64,000 nucleotides of DNA from Antarcticimicrobium luteum (GTDB taxonomy: Bacteria > Pseudomonadota > Alphaproteobacteria > Rhodobacterales > Rhodobacteraceae). The notes under the pieces were generated by a model. That model was not told where the DNA came from and did not search any database. It saw nothing but the letters and a program-made list of their open reading frames with translations. The stretch spans positions 1 to 64,000 of the forward strand of contig NZ_SMUV01000065.1 of NCBI RefSeq assembly GCF_004358185.1. Reading direction: 5' to 3'. The position numbers were made by a program, and so were the translations under genes. Within the stretch, counting starts at the first letter, position 1. Each line of letters opens with the position of its first letter. Positions 30,184 through 39,370 of the stretch are shown here, in pieces.

Positions 30184-31344
30184 TCACCCCTGCCCCATCC
30201 CTTTCAGCACCGCCCGCGCCGCGCGCAGCCCCGGCGCCTCGCCCCTCAGCCCCAGCCGCTCCATGGTCAGCGCCATCGCCTCCTTTTGCGCCTCGGGGCG
30301 CTCAAGCACGCCCAGCACCGCCGCCGCGATCAGATCCGGCCGGCAATCGGGGCCCAGGCATTCGGGGACCAGCCGCGTTTCGCTGACCAGATTGACCAGG
30401 TTGGCGGTGTCGATGCGCATCATCGGGCGCACCAGCTGCCAGGTCAGCCAGTTGACCTTGTAGGCCATGACCATGGGCGTATCGGCGGCGGCAAGCTCCA
30501 GCGCGACGGTGCCGGAGGCCGCCAGCGCGACACTGGCGGCGGCGAACGCGGCGCGTTTGTCCGCCTGCGCCGCCGCGGCATCGGTGTCGCGCGGATCCAG
30601 GATCAGCGGCGCGCCGGGCCAGTCCGCCGTCATCTGCCGGACCATGGCGGCCACCGGTGCGGCGGCGGGCACCACCAGCCGCAGATCGGGCCGTGCCGCC
30701 AGTACCGGGGCCAGCGCCGCACCAAAGACCGGCGCCAGTTTGCCGACCTCTCCCCGGCGCGATCCGGGCAGCACCAGCAGCACCGGCGCGTCGCCGAGCC
30801 CATGGCGCACGCGAAATGCGTCGACCTCTTGTGCGGTCGCCACCGGCTCGGCCACCACCGGATGGCCGACGAAATCGCAGTCCATGCCGGCGGCCTGCAT
30901 GTAGGGCGGCTCGAACGGCAACAGCGCCAGCACGTGATCGATCACCCGCGCCATCCTGTCGGCGCGTTTCGGCCGCCAGGCCCAGACCGAAGGCGCGACG
31001 TAGTGCACGGTGCGAATCCGGGTCTCGGCCTTGACCAACCCGGCGACCCGCAGGCAGAAATCCGGGCTGTCGATGGTGATCAGCACGTCGGGCGCGGTCT
31101 CGATCACCGCCCTTGCGGTCTCGGCGATCCGGCGTTTGAGGTGAAAATACTTCGGCAGAACCTCGGCGACGCCCATGACGCTGAGCTCATCCATGGGAAA
31201 GCGGCTGACCAGCCCCTGGGCCTGCATCTCGTCGCCGCCGATGCCGTCGAACCGGACCTCGGGGACAAGCTGGCGCAGACCGGCCATCAGCGCGCCGCCC
31301 AGCCGGTCGCCCGATGGTTCCCCGGCGACCAGAAAGACGCGCAT
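30184..31344 (-). CDS. lpxB: Lipid-A-disaccharide synthase
   Basis: 386 aa. LpxB joins UDP-2,3-diacylglucosamine and lipid X to form the lipid A disaccharide at the inner membrane. Signatures: VFLVAGEPSGDRLGGALMAGL, FHLKRRIAETARAVIETAPD, VLITIDSPDFCLRVA and APSVWAWRPKRA. Last gene of the cluster; its ATG shares one base with the lpxI stop. Confidence 0.97.
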   Translation of the reverse strand: MRVFLVAGEPSGDRLGGALMAGLRQLVPEVRFDGIGGDEMQAQGLVSRFPMDELSVMGVAEVLPKYFHLKRRIAETARAVIETAPDVLITIDSPDFCLRVAGLVKAETRIRTVHYVAPSVWAWRPKRADRMARVIDHVLALLPFEPPYMQAAGMDCDFVGHPVVAEPVATAQEVDAFRVRHGLGDAPVLLVLPGSRRGEVGKLAPVFGAALAPVLAARPDLRLVVPAAAPVAAMVRQMTADWPGAPLILDPRDTDAAAAQADKRAAFAAASVALAASGTVALELAAADTPMVMAYKVNWLTWQLVRPMMRIDTANLVNLVSETRLVPECLGPDCRPDLIAAAVLGVLERPEAQKEAMALTMERLGLRGEAPGLRAARAVLKGMGQG

Positions 31345-32138
31345 CAGCCCCGCGCCCCCCGCGACCAGAGGAACATGCCCATCCGGTCGCAGGCGGCGAT
31401 CACCCCGGGCTGATCCAGGACGATGACGCCGCCGGCCTCGATCACGATTCCCCTCAGCCCGGCCCCGGCGGCGGCGCGGACGGTTTCGGGGCCGATGGTC
31501 GGCAGGTCGGCGCGGTGGTCCTGACCGGGTTTCGGCGCCTTCAACAGCAGCCCGCCCTCGCCGTCGGGCCGCGCGGCCAGCCCGGCGAGCATCCAGTCGG
31601 TGCCAAACACCCCCTCGACCGCCAGTGCCTGACCGTTCAGCACCGCACAGGCCTGGCCGATGTCCACCGAAGCCATCGCTGTCACGATCTCGGCGCCGCG
31701 CAGCGCGTCGGCGCGGCTCGCCTCGTCGGGCTGTGCCACAGTCGGCACTCCCGGCGCCAGCAGCAGGCCCGGCGCGGCCTCATGGGCGGCGACCACCGCG
31801 AATCCGGCCTGTTCGAAAATGCCAATCAGCGCCCGCAATGCACCGTCATCGCCGGTTTTCAGCGCCTCGGTCAGAACCGGCACCAGCGGCAGGGTCGCGG
31901 CATCGATCGCCGCCGGGTCGATCTGCGGACGCTCGATGCCGCCGGCCATGCAGATCCGGGTCACGCCATGCGCCTTCAGCGCCCCGAGCAGACTGCCAAG
32001 GGTCTCGATGCGAAACCGCAGCGCCACCTCCAGCCGTCCGGGCGGATCGGTCTCCAACGCGCAGATCAGCGGCGGGCTGTCCTGCGCCGCCGCGATGGCC
32101 TCGGGCAGCGCCCCGCGCCCGGCGATCAGGGCCAGCAT
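31344..32138 (-). CDS. lpxI: UDP-2,3-diacylglucosamine diphosphatase LpxI
   Basis: 264 aa. LpxI (DUF1009) replaces LpxH in most alphaproteobacteria, hydrolysing UDP-2,3-diacylglucosamine to lipid X and UMP. Signatures: LALIAGRGALPEAIA at the N-terminus, MAGGIERPQ, and the C-terminal domain text KAPKPGQDHRADLPTIGPET with GIVIEAGGVIVLD. It lies between lpxA and lpxB, the order typical of the group, with 3-bp spacing and a 1-bp overlap. Confidence 0.95.
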   Translation of the reverse strand: MLALIAGRGALPEAIAAAQDSPPLICALETDPPGRLEVALRFRIETLGSLLGALKAHGVTRICMAGGIERPQIDPAAIDAATLPLVPVLTEALKTGDDGALRALIGIFEQAGFAVVAAHEAAPGLLLAPGVPTVAQPDEASRADALRGAEIVTAMASVDIGQACAVLNGQALAVEGVFGTDWMLAGLAARPDGEGGLLLKAPKPGQDHRADLPTIGPETVRAAAGAGLRGIVIEAGGVIVLDQPGVIAACDRMGMFLWSRGARG

Positions 32139-32141
32139 CCC

Positions 32142-32927
32142 CTAGCTCCCCGGCGTCAGGAAGGAGCGGTCGGTGTCCCCCATCACGAAATCGACGATTT
32201 CGCGCACATAGGCGCTGTCGGTTTCCTCGCCCAGACGGCGGGCGCGGTCCTGAAAGGTGCCCTCGCCCTGGGCCAGCATCTGGAACGCGGCGCGCAGCGC
32301 GGTGATGTCGGCGCGCGCAACCCCGCGCCGCTTGAGGCCGATCAGGTTCAGCCCGTCCAGCTCACCGCGCGGCGCCTGCACCAGACCATAGGGAATGACA
32401 TCGTTGGTCACCCGGGTCAGCCCGCCGATGATCGCGCCGCGGCCGACACGCACCCACTGATGCACCCCCGACAACCCCCCGACGATGACATCGTCCTCGA
32501 GGACGCAATGCCCGGCGATGGACACATGGTTCACCAAAATCACCCGGTCGCCGATCTGGCAATCGTGGGCGATGTGGCTGCCGGCCATGAACAACCCGTC
32601 GTTGCCGATCCGCGTGACCCCGCCGCCGCCCTCGGTGCCGGGGTTCATGGTCGCATGTTCGCGGATCCGGTTGCGCGCACCGATGATCAGGCTGGTGTTT
32701 TCGCCGCGATACTTCAGATCCTGCGGCACCTCGCCGATGACCGCGAAGGGAAAGACCACGGTCTCTTCGCCGATCTGCGTGTCGCCGGTCACCACCACAT
32801 GGCTTTTCAGTTCCACCCGGTCGCCCAGCACCACCTGGGGGCCGACCATGCAGAACGGGCCGACAACGCAACCCTCGCCAAGCCGGGCCCCCGGCTCGAC
32901 GATCGCACTGGAATGAACCCGGGCCAT
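32142..32927 (-). CDS. lpxA: UDP-N-acetylglucosamine O-acyltransferase
   Basis: 261 aa. LpxA adds the first 3-hydroxyacyl chain in lipid A synthesis. The hexapeptide left-handed beta-helix is visible (IGNDGLFMAGSHIAHDCQIG, VILVNHVSIAGHCVLED), with the catalytic His region MAGSHIAHDC. The C-terminal helical domain holds GLNLIGLKRRGVARADI. ATG 32927 (MARVHSSAIV) is the conserved start; the frame continues far upstream through fabZ as a shadow. 5 bp after fabZ. Confidence 0.97.
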   Translation of the reverse strand: MARVHSSAIVEPGARLGEGCVVGPFCMVGPQVVLGDRVELKSHVVVTGDTQIGEETVVFPFAVIGEVPQDLKYRGENTSLIIGARNRIREHATMNPGTEGGGGVTRIGNDGLFMAGSHIAHDCQIGDRVILVNHVSIAGHCVLEDDVIVGGLSGVHQWVRVGRGAIIGGLTRVTNDVIPYGLVQAPRGELDGLNLIGLKRRGVARADITALRAAFQMLAQGEGTFQDRARRLGEETDSAYVREIVDFVMGDTDRSFLTPGS

Positions 32928-32932
32928 GGCGG

Positions 32933-33397
32933 TCAGCCTCCCTGCAGGTCGACCATGGCGGAAAATTCCGCCTCGGCGGCCAGCTCGCCGTCGACCGTGG
33001 CCTTGCCGGAGAATTTGAAGATCTTGCCGCCCGGCTTGCCGCGCAGGGTGGTGACATGCATTTCCAGCACATCGCCCGGCACCACCTTGCGGCGGAACTT
33101 GCACTTGTCGATGTTCATGAAATAGATCAGCAACTCGGAATCGACGATGTCCATCCCGACGCCCAGCATCACGCCGGCGGTCTGCGCCATCGCCTCGACG
33201 ATGGTGACGCCCGGCATGATCGGCGTACCGGGGAAATGGCCCTGGAATTGCGGCTCGTTCATGGTCACGTTCTTGATGCCGCGCGCGGCGCTGTAACCGT
33301 CGATATCGACCACCTTGTCCACCAGAAGAAACGGATACCGGTGCGGAAGGATGCGCTGGATCAGATGGATATCCGCGCTTTTCAACTCTGCGGTCAT
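32933..33397 (-). CDS. fabZ: 3-hydroxyacyl-[ACP] dehydratase FabZ
   Basis: 154 aa hotdog enzyme of fatty-acid elongation. The catalytic His54 is in [13 protein letters not shown] and Glu68 in [22 protein letters not shown] near the N-terminus is diagnostic. ATG 33397 ([10 protein letters not shown]) fits relatives; a longer frame starts at 33457. FabZ supplies enoyl/acyl chains and sits directly before lpxA as in most Gram-negatives. The gap to ompH is only 66 bp, too short for the usual lpxD. Confidence 0.97.
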   Translation of the reverse strand: MTAELKSADIHLIQRILPHRYPFLLVDKVVDIDGYSAARGIKNVTMNEPQFQGHFPGTPIMPGVTIVEAMAQTAGVMLGVGMDIVDSELLIYFMNIDKCKFRRKVVPGDVLEMHVTTLRGKPGGKIFKFSGKATVDGELAAEAEFSAMVDLQGG

Positions 33398-33463
33398 ATG
33401 GAATTTCCCGTTGATGAACGTTGGCGCCTGACTAGCAACCCCGCCCCGGTTCGGCAAGCCGGG

Positions 33464-34042
33464 CTATTGATCGGCGCCGATCCCGGTGGCGCCGCCATCG
33501 CCGATGGCGGCATCGATGCGGCTGATCGCCAGATCGGTGATGTCGGTGGCATCGGCGCTGAGAAAGACGCTGTTGCGCTCCAGGATCACACCGGCGCCGC
33601 TCTCGCGCATCAGGGCTTCGAGCACCGGGCGGGCCGCCCGCAGGAACTCCACCCGCGCCTTGTCGGCGCGCTGGTTCAGCGCCCGCGCCTTGGCGTCCTG
33701 GGCGCGCCGGATCAACTGCACCTTCTCGTCAAAGGCATCGGCCAGCGCGCGGAACGCATCCGGCTCCATGTCCGGACGGCGCGTGGTCAGATCCTTTTCC
33801 TCGGTCGACAGCTCGGCCTCCATCTTGCGGTTCTCGGCGGCGAGCACGGCGCTGTCGGCCTCGATCTCGTTGGCGGTGCGACGGCCAAAGGCCGACTCGG
33901 CAAAAAGCCGGTCGGTCTCGATGGTCAGGATCGCGGCCTGCGGCAGGCCGATCTGCTGCGCCGTTCCCGCTGCAGGCCCCAGAAGGACCATTGCAAGGCT
34001 CAGCGCTAGAAGCGGCCCGATATGACGCCCAGGCCACCGCAC
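33464..34042 (-). CDS. OmpH/Skp-like periplasmic chaperone
   Basis: 192 aa. A signal peptide spans about residues 1-28 (LLALSLAMVLLGPAAGTAQQ). The rest is a long charged helical region (AENRKMEAELSTEEKDLTTR onward) with coiled-coil character, then VILERNSVFLSADATDITD, as in OmpH/Skp. Skp-family trimers hold unfolded outer-membrane proteins on the way to BamA, fitting its place 8 bp after bamA. Distant from E. coli Skp. Confidence 0.88.
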   Translation of the reverse strand: MRWPGRHIGPLLALSLAMVLLGPAAGTAQQIGLPQAAILTIETDRLFAESAFGRRTANEIEADSAVLAAENRKMEAELSTEEKDLTTRRPDMEPDAFRALADAFDEKVQLIRRAQDAKARALNQRADKARVEFLRAARPVLEALMRESGAGVILERNSVFLSADATDITDLAISRIDAAIGDGGATGIGADQ

Positions 34043-34050
34043 GCGGACGA

Positions 34051-36459
34051 TCAGAACTTGGCCTGAAGCGTCAGGTCAAAAGTCTGTTCCTTATCAAAGG
34101 ATTCCTTGCTGATCGCCCTGGAAAAGTTGAAGCGCAGCGGCCCCAGGCCTGTCGACCACAGGAACGAGATGCCGATCACCGAGCGCCAGGCGCCATCGGC
34201 GCCAACGATGCAGCTCGACGTGCCCGCCGGGCCGCAGGTGCTGGCCGCCGCCGCCGTGTTGACGTTGCTCAGATCCCAGAGGTTGCCGACATCGAGGAAC
34301 ACGCCGCCTCGCAGACCCAGCTCTTCCGGCAGGCCCAGGGGGAAATCCGCCTCGAACCGGGCGACGGCGTAGAGGTTCCCGCCCAGCCCGTCGTCATAGG
34401 CGACGCCGCTTGCATCGGGCGACAGGTCGCGCGGCCCCATCCCCAAGGGCTCGAACCCGCGCATGATGTCAGACGTCAGCGAAAAGCGATCCAGGGTGCG
34501 GCTGTTGGTGTTGCCCATCCAGTTGAGCGCACCGGCCTCGAAGGTGGCCCGCAGCGTGACCTCTTCGTTCATGATCTTGGTCTGCGCGATGGCCTTGGCC
34601 TTGGTCCGGATGTATTCGGAGTCGCCGCCGAGACCGGCGTAGTCGGCCCCGACCTCGAACAACACGCCCGAGTTCGGGTCCAGGCCGGTCAGCCGGCTGT
34701 CATAGGTATAGGTGAAGCCGAGGCCGCTGGTCGTCACGCCGCCCTGCGCGATCTCCGAGCCGATCACCGGCCCGTGAATCGGTGTGTCCCGCGACTTCAT
34801 CTCGCTGCCGTCCCAGGAGTAGTGGACATTCAGCGTCGAGATTTCCGCCAGGCGGAAGGTCAGCGCCGGCGAGAAGAATGCGCGCTGGGTATCGAAGGCG
34901 GAATAGCTCGAATCGGTCTGCGAGAAGCCCATGTCCAGATCGAAGCGCAGCTCGCGCCCCAACAGGAACGGCTCGGTAAAGCCAAGAACGTAGGATTCCG
35001 CATCCTCCGCCGTCGAGAAGGTGAAGGACAACCGCTGGCCACGGCCGAGGAAGTTGTTTTCGGTCAGGCCGATGGCCACACCGAACCCGTCGTTGACAGA
35101 GTAGGATCCGCCCAGGTTCAGAGAGCCGGTCGGTTTCTCCTCGACATTCACGTCGATGATGACCTGTTCCTTCGAGGTGCCTTCGCGGGCCTCGACATCC
35201 GCCTTTTCAAAAAACCCGAGGGCGCGGATACGTTCGGCGCTGGCGCGGATCTCGCGCGGGTTGAACGGGTCGCCTTCGGCGATCCTGAACTGCTGGCGAA
35301 CGACACGGTCCAGCGTCGTGGTGTTGCCCTCGATGTCGATCCGTTCGACAAAGATACGCGGCCCCTTGGTCAGGGCGAATTCGACGTCCAGCGTCAGGTC
35401 GCGCTCGTTGCGGGTGATCCGCGGCTCGACCCGCAGGAAATCGACGCCCTGCTTGATCGCCAGGCGTTCCTGCCGGGCGATGGAGCTCTCGACCAGAGTC
35501 GGCGAATAGACCACACCAGACTTGATCTTGAGAGAGTCTCCATAGGCCGCCGCGTCGACACCGGGATACTCGCTGACCGTGGTGATCTTGCCAAAGCGGA
35601 ACTGCTGCCCCTCCTGAACGTCCATCACCAGAAAAAAGGCGTCGCGTTCACGGGTGAATTCCACATTGGCGCTGTTGACCCGGAAATCCACATATCCGCG
35701 CGACAGGTAGAAATCGCGCAACACGCGCTTGTCGAACTCGATCCTGTCCTCGATCAGCGTGTCGGAGCGGACGAAGGCGCGCAGGATATTGGCCTGTTTG
35801 GTCTGCAGCACGCGGCGCAGGCGGCGATCGGAATAGACCCGGTTGCCGACAAAGCTGACCCGTTCCACCTCGATGGTGGACCCTTCGGCGATCTCGAAGA
35901 TCAGATCGACGCGATTGTCGGTGCGGCGGATGATGCGCGGCGTCACGGTGGCGGCGACCCGCCCCTGCTGCGAATAGGCGGTGGCGATGGTGTTGGCATC
36001 GCGCTCGGCCTTGGCCGGATTGAAGACCTGGCGCGATGTGGACTCGACGATCTTGGCCAGATCCTCATCCTTGATGCGCCGGTTGCCCTCGAAGTTGATC
36101 ACGTTGATCGTGGGGTATTCGGTGACCGAAATCACCAGCGTGCCGCCGCGCGGAGTCAGCTCGACGGTTTCGAACAGCCCGCTTCCCAGGATACGCTGAT
36201 AGGCATCGTTCAGCTCTCCGGCCGAAACCGATTTGCCGCGCGCAATCGCGGCATAGGAGACGACGGTCGCCGCCTCGATCCGCTGATTGCCTTCGACGCG
36301 CACCGAATTGAACCGGTAATCCTGTGCCGCGGCCGGATGCGACAGCGCCAGCAGGAAGAATGATACGAAAAAGACGAACGTGGGCAGCACACGATGCAGC
36401 ACGGTGCGTCCAAAGCCTCGTTCAGCGCAGGGGTTTCCTGCGGTGCTCCCCAATCCCAT
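34051..36459 (-). CDS. bamA: Outer-membrane assembly factor BamA
   Basis: 802 aa. BamA is the core of the machine that inserts beta-barrels into the outer membrane. A signal peptide ends LALSHPAAAQ. Five POTRA domains follow (first one FNSVRVEGNQRIEAATV; later FVERIDIEGNTTTLD), then the barrel with the loop-6 VRGF-type motif as IMRGFEP. It ends with the aromatic signature TLQAKF. Upstream is rseP and a 42-aa gene; downstream is the ompH-like chaperone. Confidence 0.97.
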   Translation of the reverse strand: MGLGSTAGNPCAERGFGRTVLHRVLPTFVFFVSFFLLALSHPAAAQDYRFNSVRVEGNQRIEAATVVSYAAIARGKSVSAGELNDAYQRILGSGLFETVELTPRGGTLVISVTEYPTINVINFEGNRRIKDEDLAKIVESTSRQVFNPAKAERDANTIATAYSQQGRVAATVTPRIIRRTDNRVDLIFEIAEGSTIEVERVSFVGNRVYSDRRLRRVLQTKQANILRAFVRSDTLIEDRIEFDKRVLRDFYLSRGYVDFRVNSANVEFTRERDAFFLVMDVQEGQQFRFGKITTVSEYPGVDAAAYGDSLKIKSGVVYSPTLVESSIARQERLAIKQGVDFLRVEPRITRNERDLTLDVEFALTKGPRIFVERIDIEGNTTTLDRVVRQQFRIAEGDPFNPREIRASAERIRALGFFEKADVEAREGTSKEQVIIDVNVEEKPTGSLNLGGSYSVNDGFGVAIGLTENNFLGRGQRLSFTFSTAEDAESYVLGFTEPFLLGRELRFDLDMGFSQTDSSYSAFDTQRAFFSPALTFRLAEISTLNVHYSWDGSEMKSRDTPIHGPVIGSEIAQGGVTTSGLGFTYTYDSRLTGLDPNSGVLFEVGADYAGLGGDSEYIRTKAKAIAQTKIMNEEVTLRATFEAGALNWMGNTNSRTLDRFSLTSDIMRGFEPLGMGPRDLSPDASGVAYDDGLGGNLYAVARFEADFPLGLPEELGLRGGVFLDVGNLWDLSNVNTAAAASTCGPAGTSSCIVGADGAWRSVIGISFLWSTGLGPLRFNFSRAISKESFDKEQTFDLTLQAKF

Positions 36460-36570
36460 TTTACGAACCCAGTGTTAAGCAGACATTGGGAAAGTGAGTA
36501 TCGGGATTGCCAGTGGTTGTCAAAAGCCCAGTTGGCGAATTGGGCGCCGTCGCGCGCCCCCCGTCGCCGA

Positions 36571-36699
36571 TCAGATCAGACTGCCCAACCAGGCACCCGC
36601 CATCAGCGCGACGATGATCGTCGCGGCGTAGAGGAACAGATCCCAGTTCAGCTCCATCACCAGGCCCAGCCCGTGGTAGGTTTGCTGCAAACTATGCAT
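36571..36699 (-). CDS. 42-aa single-pass membrane protein between rseP and bamA
   Basis: Translation gives 42 aa, starting MHSLQQTYHGLGLVMEL and continuing with a hydrophobic helix (WDLFLYAATIIVALMAGAWL) and a short tail GSLI. GAAAGGG (36713-36707) lies 7 bp before ATG 36699. It sits on the operon strand in the 370-bp gap between rseP and bamA. No family is recognised. It could be a small partner of RseP or the Bam pathway, but that is only context. Confidence 0.6.
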   Translation of the reverse strand: MHSLQQTYHGLGLVMELNWDLFLYAATIIVALMAGAWLGSLI

Positions 36700-36828
36700 T
36701 CCGTGGCCCTTTCTGCGTCGGCATTGCGATCGCGTCGGACCCTAGGGGGCGAATGTGGCGACAGTTTGGCGATCACCGCCGCCGGCGGCGCCCGGCCCCC
36801 GCCCGGGGCAGCGGCGTCAGCACGGAAT

Positions 36829-38181
36829 TCAGCATAGAATGTCGTTGCCCAGGGCAAAGACCATCAGCGACAGGATCAGCGCCAGGCCAATCGCCATCAG
36901 GATTCGCACCACGCCGTCGCTGGGCGGTTTTCCCGCCACCGCCTCATAGGCGTAGAACATCAGATGCCCGCCATCGAGCGCCGGGATCGGAAACAGGTTC
37001 AGCATTCCCACCGCCGTGGACAGCACCGCGATGAAGGAAATGAAGCTCTGCGCGCCCTGGCTGGCCATCGCGCCCGAGGTTTCGGCGATTCCGATCGGCC
37101 CCGATATGTTGCAGGTGCTGATCGCCCCGGTGACCATGTGCCACAACCCCGAGAGCGAGCCGCGGACGATGTCCCAGGTCTGGACCAGACCGCCGGTCAG
37201 CGCCGCCACCGGACCGGCGGTTTCGGTGGCCGGCTCGAACGCCATGCCGCCGGCGATGCCGATCCGCCACTGGGTGATGAATCCGCCCTCTGCGGTCGGC
37301 TCGTCGGTGCGGCGCGGGGCGAGGGTAAAGTCCATGACCGCGCCGTCGCGCCAGACCTTGAGCAGCAGCGCCCGCCCGTTTGAGGCCTCGACCGCCTGTT
37401 TCAGCTGGTCAAAGGCGTGAATCGGCTGCCCGTCGACCGCAGTGATCACGTCGCCCGGTTTCAGGTCGATATCCATCGCGGCGCTGCGCGGCGCCACGCC
37501 ATAGATATAGGCGGGGAAAGGGTATGGACCCTGAACGGTGATCTCCTGACCGTCGCGGCGCACGGCATAATCCAGCGTCGGCGCCAGCGGCAGCGTTGCG
37601 GAAAACGCCGACCAGGACGACCCATCGCCGACACCCGGCGCCGGAACCCCGGCCACGGCGATGATCTCGTCGCCGCCCTGCAATCCGGTCGCGGCGCCCG
37701 GCAGTGCCACCACCCTGCCCACGGTCAACGGATCGCGGGCCACGCCCTGAACCATGAAAATCGCGGTGAAAACAAAGATCGACATGACGAAATTGAACAC
37801 CGGCCCGGCCGCCACCGTGGCGGTACGCGCCCAGAGCGGCGCGCCATGCATGGTGTGGCGCAGGTTGTCGGGATTCTCGCGGTAGATCTCGGCCATGGTC
37901 TCGCCATCCTTGCCCGAGGCGGCGTCGGCATCGCCGAGAAACTTGACATAGCCGCCGAACGGCAGCGCGGCGATCTGCCAGCGGGTGCCGCGACGGTCCT
38001 TGCGGCTCCACAGCACCGGGCCGAACCCGAGCGAGAACACCTCGGCATGGATGCCGGACCAGCGGCCGACGATGTAATGGCCGTATTCATGCACCGCGAC
38101 GATCACCGACAGCGCGACGACAAAGGCGACAATCGTATAGACCAGTCCGCCAAACTGCGGAATCAATTCAACAATATTCAA
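36829..38181 (-). CDS. rseP: RseP-type site-2 zinc metalloprotease
   Basis: 450 aa inner-membrane protease. The zinc motif HEYGH is at residues 31-35 in the first helix, and the second ligand motif is NLFPIPALDGGHLM in a later helix. PDZ-like segments lie between them (LKPGDVITAVDGQPIHAFDQL). RseP cuts anti-sigma factors within the membrane in envelope-stress signalling and removes signal-peptide remnants. It follows dxr by 3 bp, in the classical envelope operon order. Confidence 0.96.
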   Translation of the reverse strand: MNIVELIPQFGGLVYTIVAFVVALSVIVAVHEYGHYIVGRWSGIHAEVFSLGFGPVLWSRKDRRGTRWQIAALPFGGYVKFLGDADAASGKDGETMAEIYRENPDNLRHTMHGAPLWARTATVAAGPVFNFVMSIFVFTAIFMVQGVARDPLTVGRVVALPGAATGLQGGDEIIAVAGVPAPGVGDGSSWSAFSATLPLAPTLDYAVRRDGQEITVQGPYPFPAYIYGVAPRSAAMDIDLKPGDVITAVDGQPIHAFDQLKQAVEASNGRALLLKVWRDGAVMDFTLAPRRTDEPTAEGGFITQWRIGIAGGMAFEPATETAGPVAALTGGLVQTWDIVRGSLSGLWHMVTGAISTCNISGPIGIAETSGAMASQGAQSFISFIAVLSTAVGMLNLFPIPALDGGHLMFYAYEAVAGKPPSDGVVRILMAIGLALILSLMVFALGNDILC

Positions 38182-38184
38182 AAC

Positions 38185-39360
38185 CTATCCTGCCTTCTCT
38201 GCCATCGCCTCATCCGCCCATATCCGGGCGAGATGGTCCGTTTGAAGCACGTTATCAAGGGTCATCGCGGCGTTTGCATGACCTCCCTGCGCCGCGAAAC
38301 GGTCCAGAACCCGCTCCACCACACAGGCCATGTCCAGAAATCCGATGCGCCCGGCGATGAACCCGTCGAGGCCGCGCTCCTTGGCGGCGTTGAAGGCGGC
38401 GCCGGCCAGCCCGCCCATCTGCATCACCGCCCGCGCCAGCCGCAGCGCCGGATAGCGCGTCTCGTCCGGGGCGCGGAAGGTCATCTGTCCGACCGCCGCC
38501 AGATCCAGCCGCGGCACCGGCAATGCGCGGCGCGCCGGCCAGTGCAGCGCATAGCCGATGGCGTGGCGCATATCCGGTGCGCCGACATGCGCCATCAGCG
38601 CGCCGTCGTTGAACCCGACCAGCGCGTGGATCAGGGATTCGGGATGTACCAGAACCTCGATCTGTTCGGGCAGAACGCCGAAGAACTCACGTGTTTCAAT
38701 GACTTCCAGCGCCTTGTTGAACATCGAGGCGCTGTCGATGGTGATCCGCTGCCCCATATCCCAGTTGGGGTGGTTCGAGGCCTCGGCCACGCTGGCCCGG
38801 GCCAGCCGCTGCAGCGGCCAGTCACGGAAGGCACCGCCCGACGCGGTGATCACGATACGCTCGACCGCCGTGATCTCCTCGCCCGCCATTGCCTGGAACA
38901 CCGCCGAATGCTCGCTGTCGACCGGCAGGATGCGGGCGCCGTGCCGGCGGGCCGTCTCCAGCACCAGCGCCCCGGCGCAGACCAGCGATTCCTTGTTGGC
39001 CAGCGCCAGCGTGGTGCCCTGCTCCAGCGCCGCGAGGCCCGGCGCCAGCCCCGCCGATCCGACGATGGCCGACATGATCCAGTCGGCCGGGCGGCGGGCC
39101 GCCTCGATGATCGCCTCGGCGCCCGCGGCCGCCTCGATACCGGAGCCGGCCAGCGCCGCGCGCAGATCCTGCAACCGGTCGTCATAGGCGGTGACGGCCA
39201 CAGCAGCCCCCAGCGCGCGCGCGTCCTCGGCCAGCCGGGCGATATTCGCCCCGCCGGTCAGCGCCACCACCTCATAGGCCCCCGGCTCGCGCCGGATCAG
39301 GTCGATCGTGTTCTGCCCGATGGAGCCCGTCGCGCCCAGGATCGTCAACCGCCGCATCAT
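38185..39360 (-). CDS. dxr: 1-deoxy-D-xylulose 5-phosphate reductoisomerase
   Basis: 391 aa. Second enzyme of the MEP isoprenoid pathway, converting DXP to MEP with NADPH. NADPH-binding start: LTILGATGSIGQNTIDLI. Active-site text: ILPVDSEHSAVFQ and ITASGGAFRDWP, with the metal-binding PNWDMGQRITIDSASMFNK. Located between cdsA and rseP. Confidence 0.98.
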   Translation of the reverse strand: MMRRLTILGATGSIGQNTIDLIRREPGAYEVVALTGGANIARLAEDARALGAAVAVTAYDDRLQDLRAALAGSGIEAAAGAEAIIEAARRPADWIMSAIVGSAGLAPGLAALEQGTTLALANKESLVCAGALVLETARRHGARILPVDSEHSAVFQAMAGEEITAVERIVITASGGAFRDWPLQRLARASVAEASNHPNWDMGQRITIDSASMFNKALEVIETREFFGVLPEQIEVLVHPESLIHALVGFNDGALMAHVGAPDMRHAIGYALHWPARRALPVPRLDLAAVGQMTFRAPDETRYPALRLARAVMQMGGLAGAAFNAAKERGLDGFIAGRIGFLDMACVVERVLDRFAAQGGHANAAMTLDNVLQTDHLARIWADEAMAEKAG

Positions 39361-39370
39361 TCCTGTCCCT

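Noticed and set aside
33991-36363. Plus-strand open frame of 790 codons
   Set aside because: Antisense to bamA, no family resemblance.
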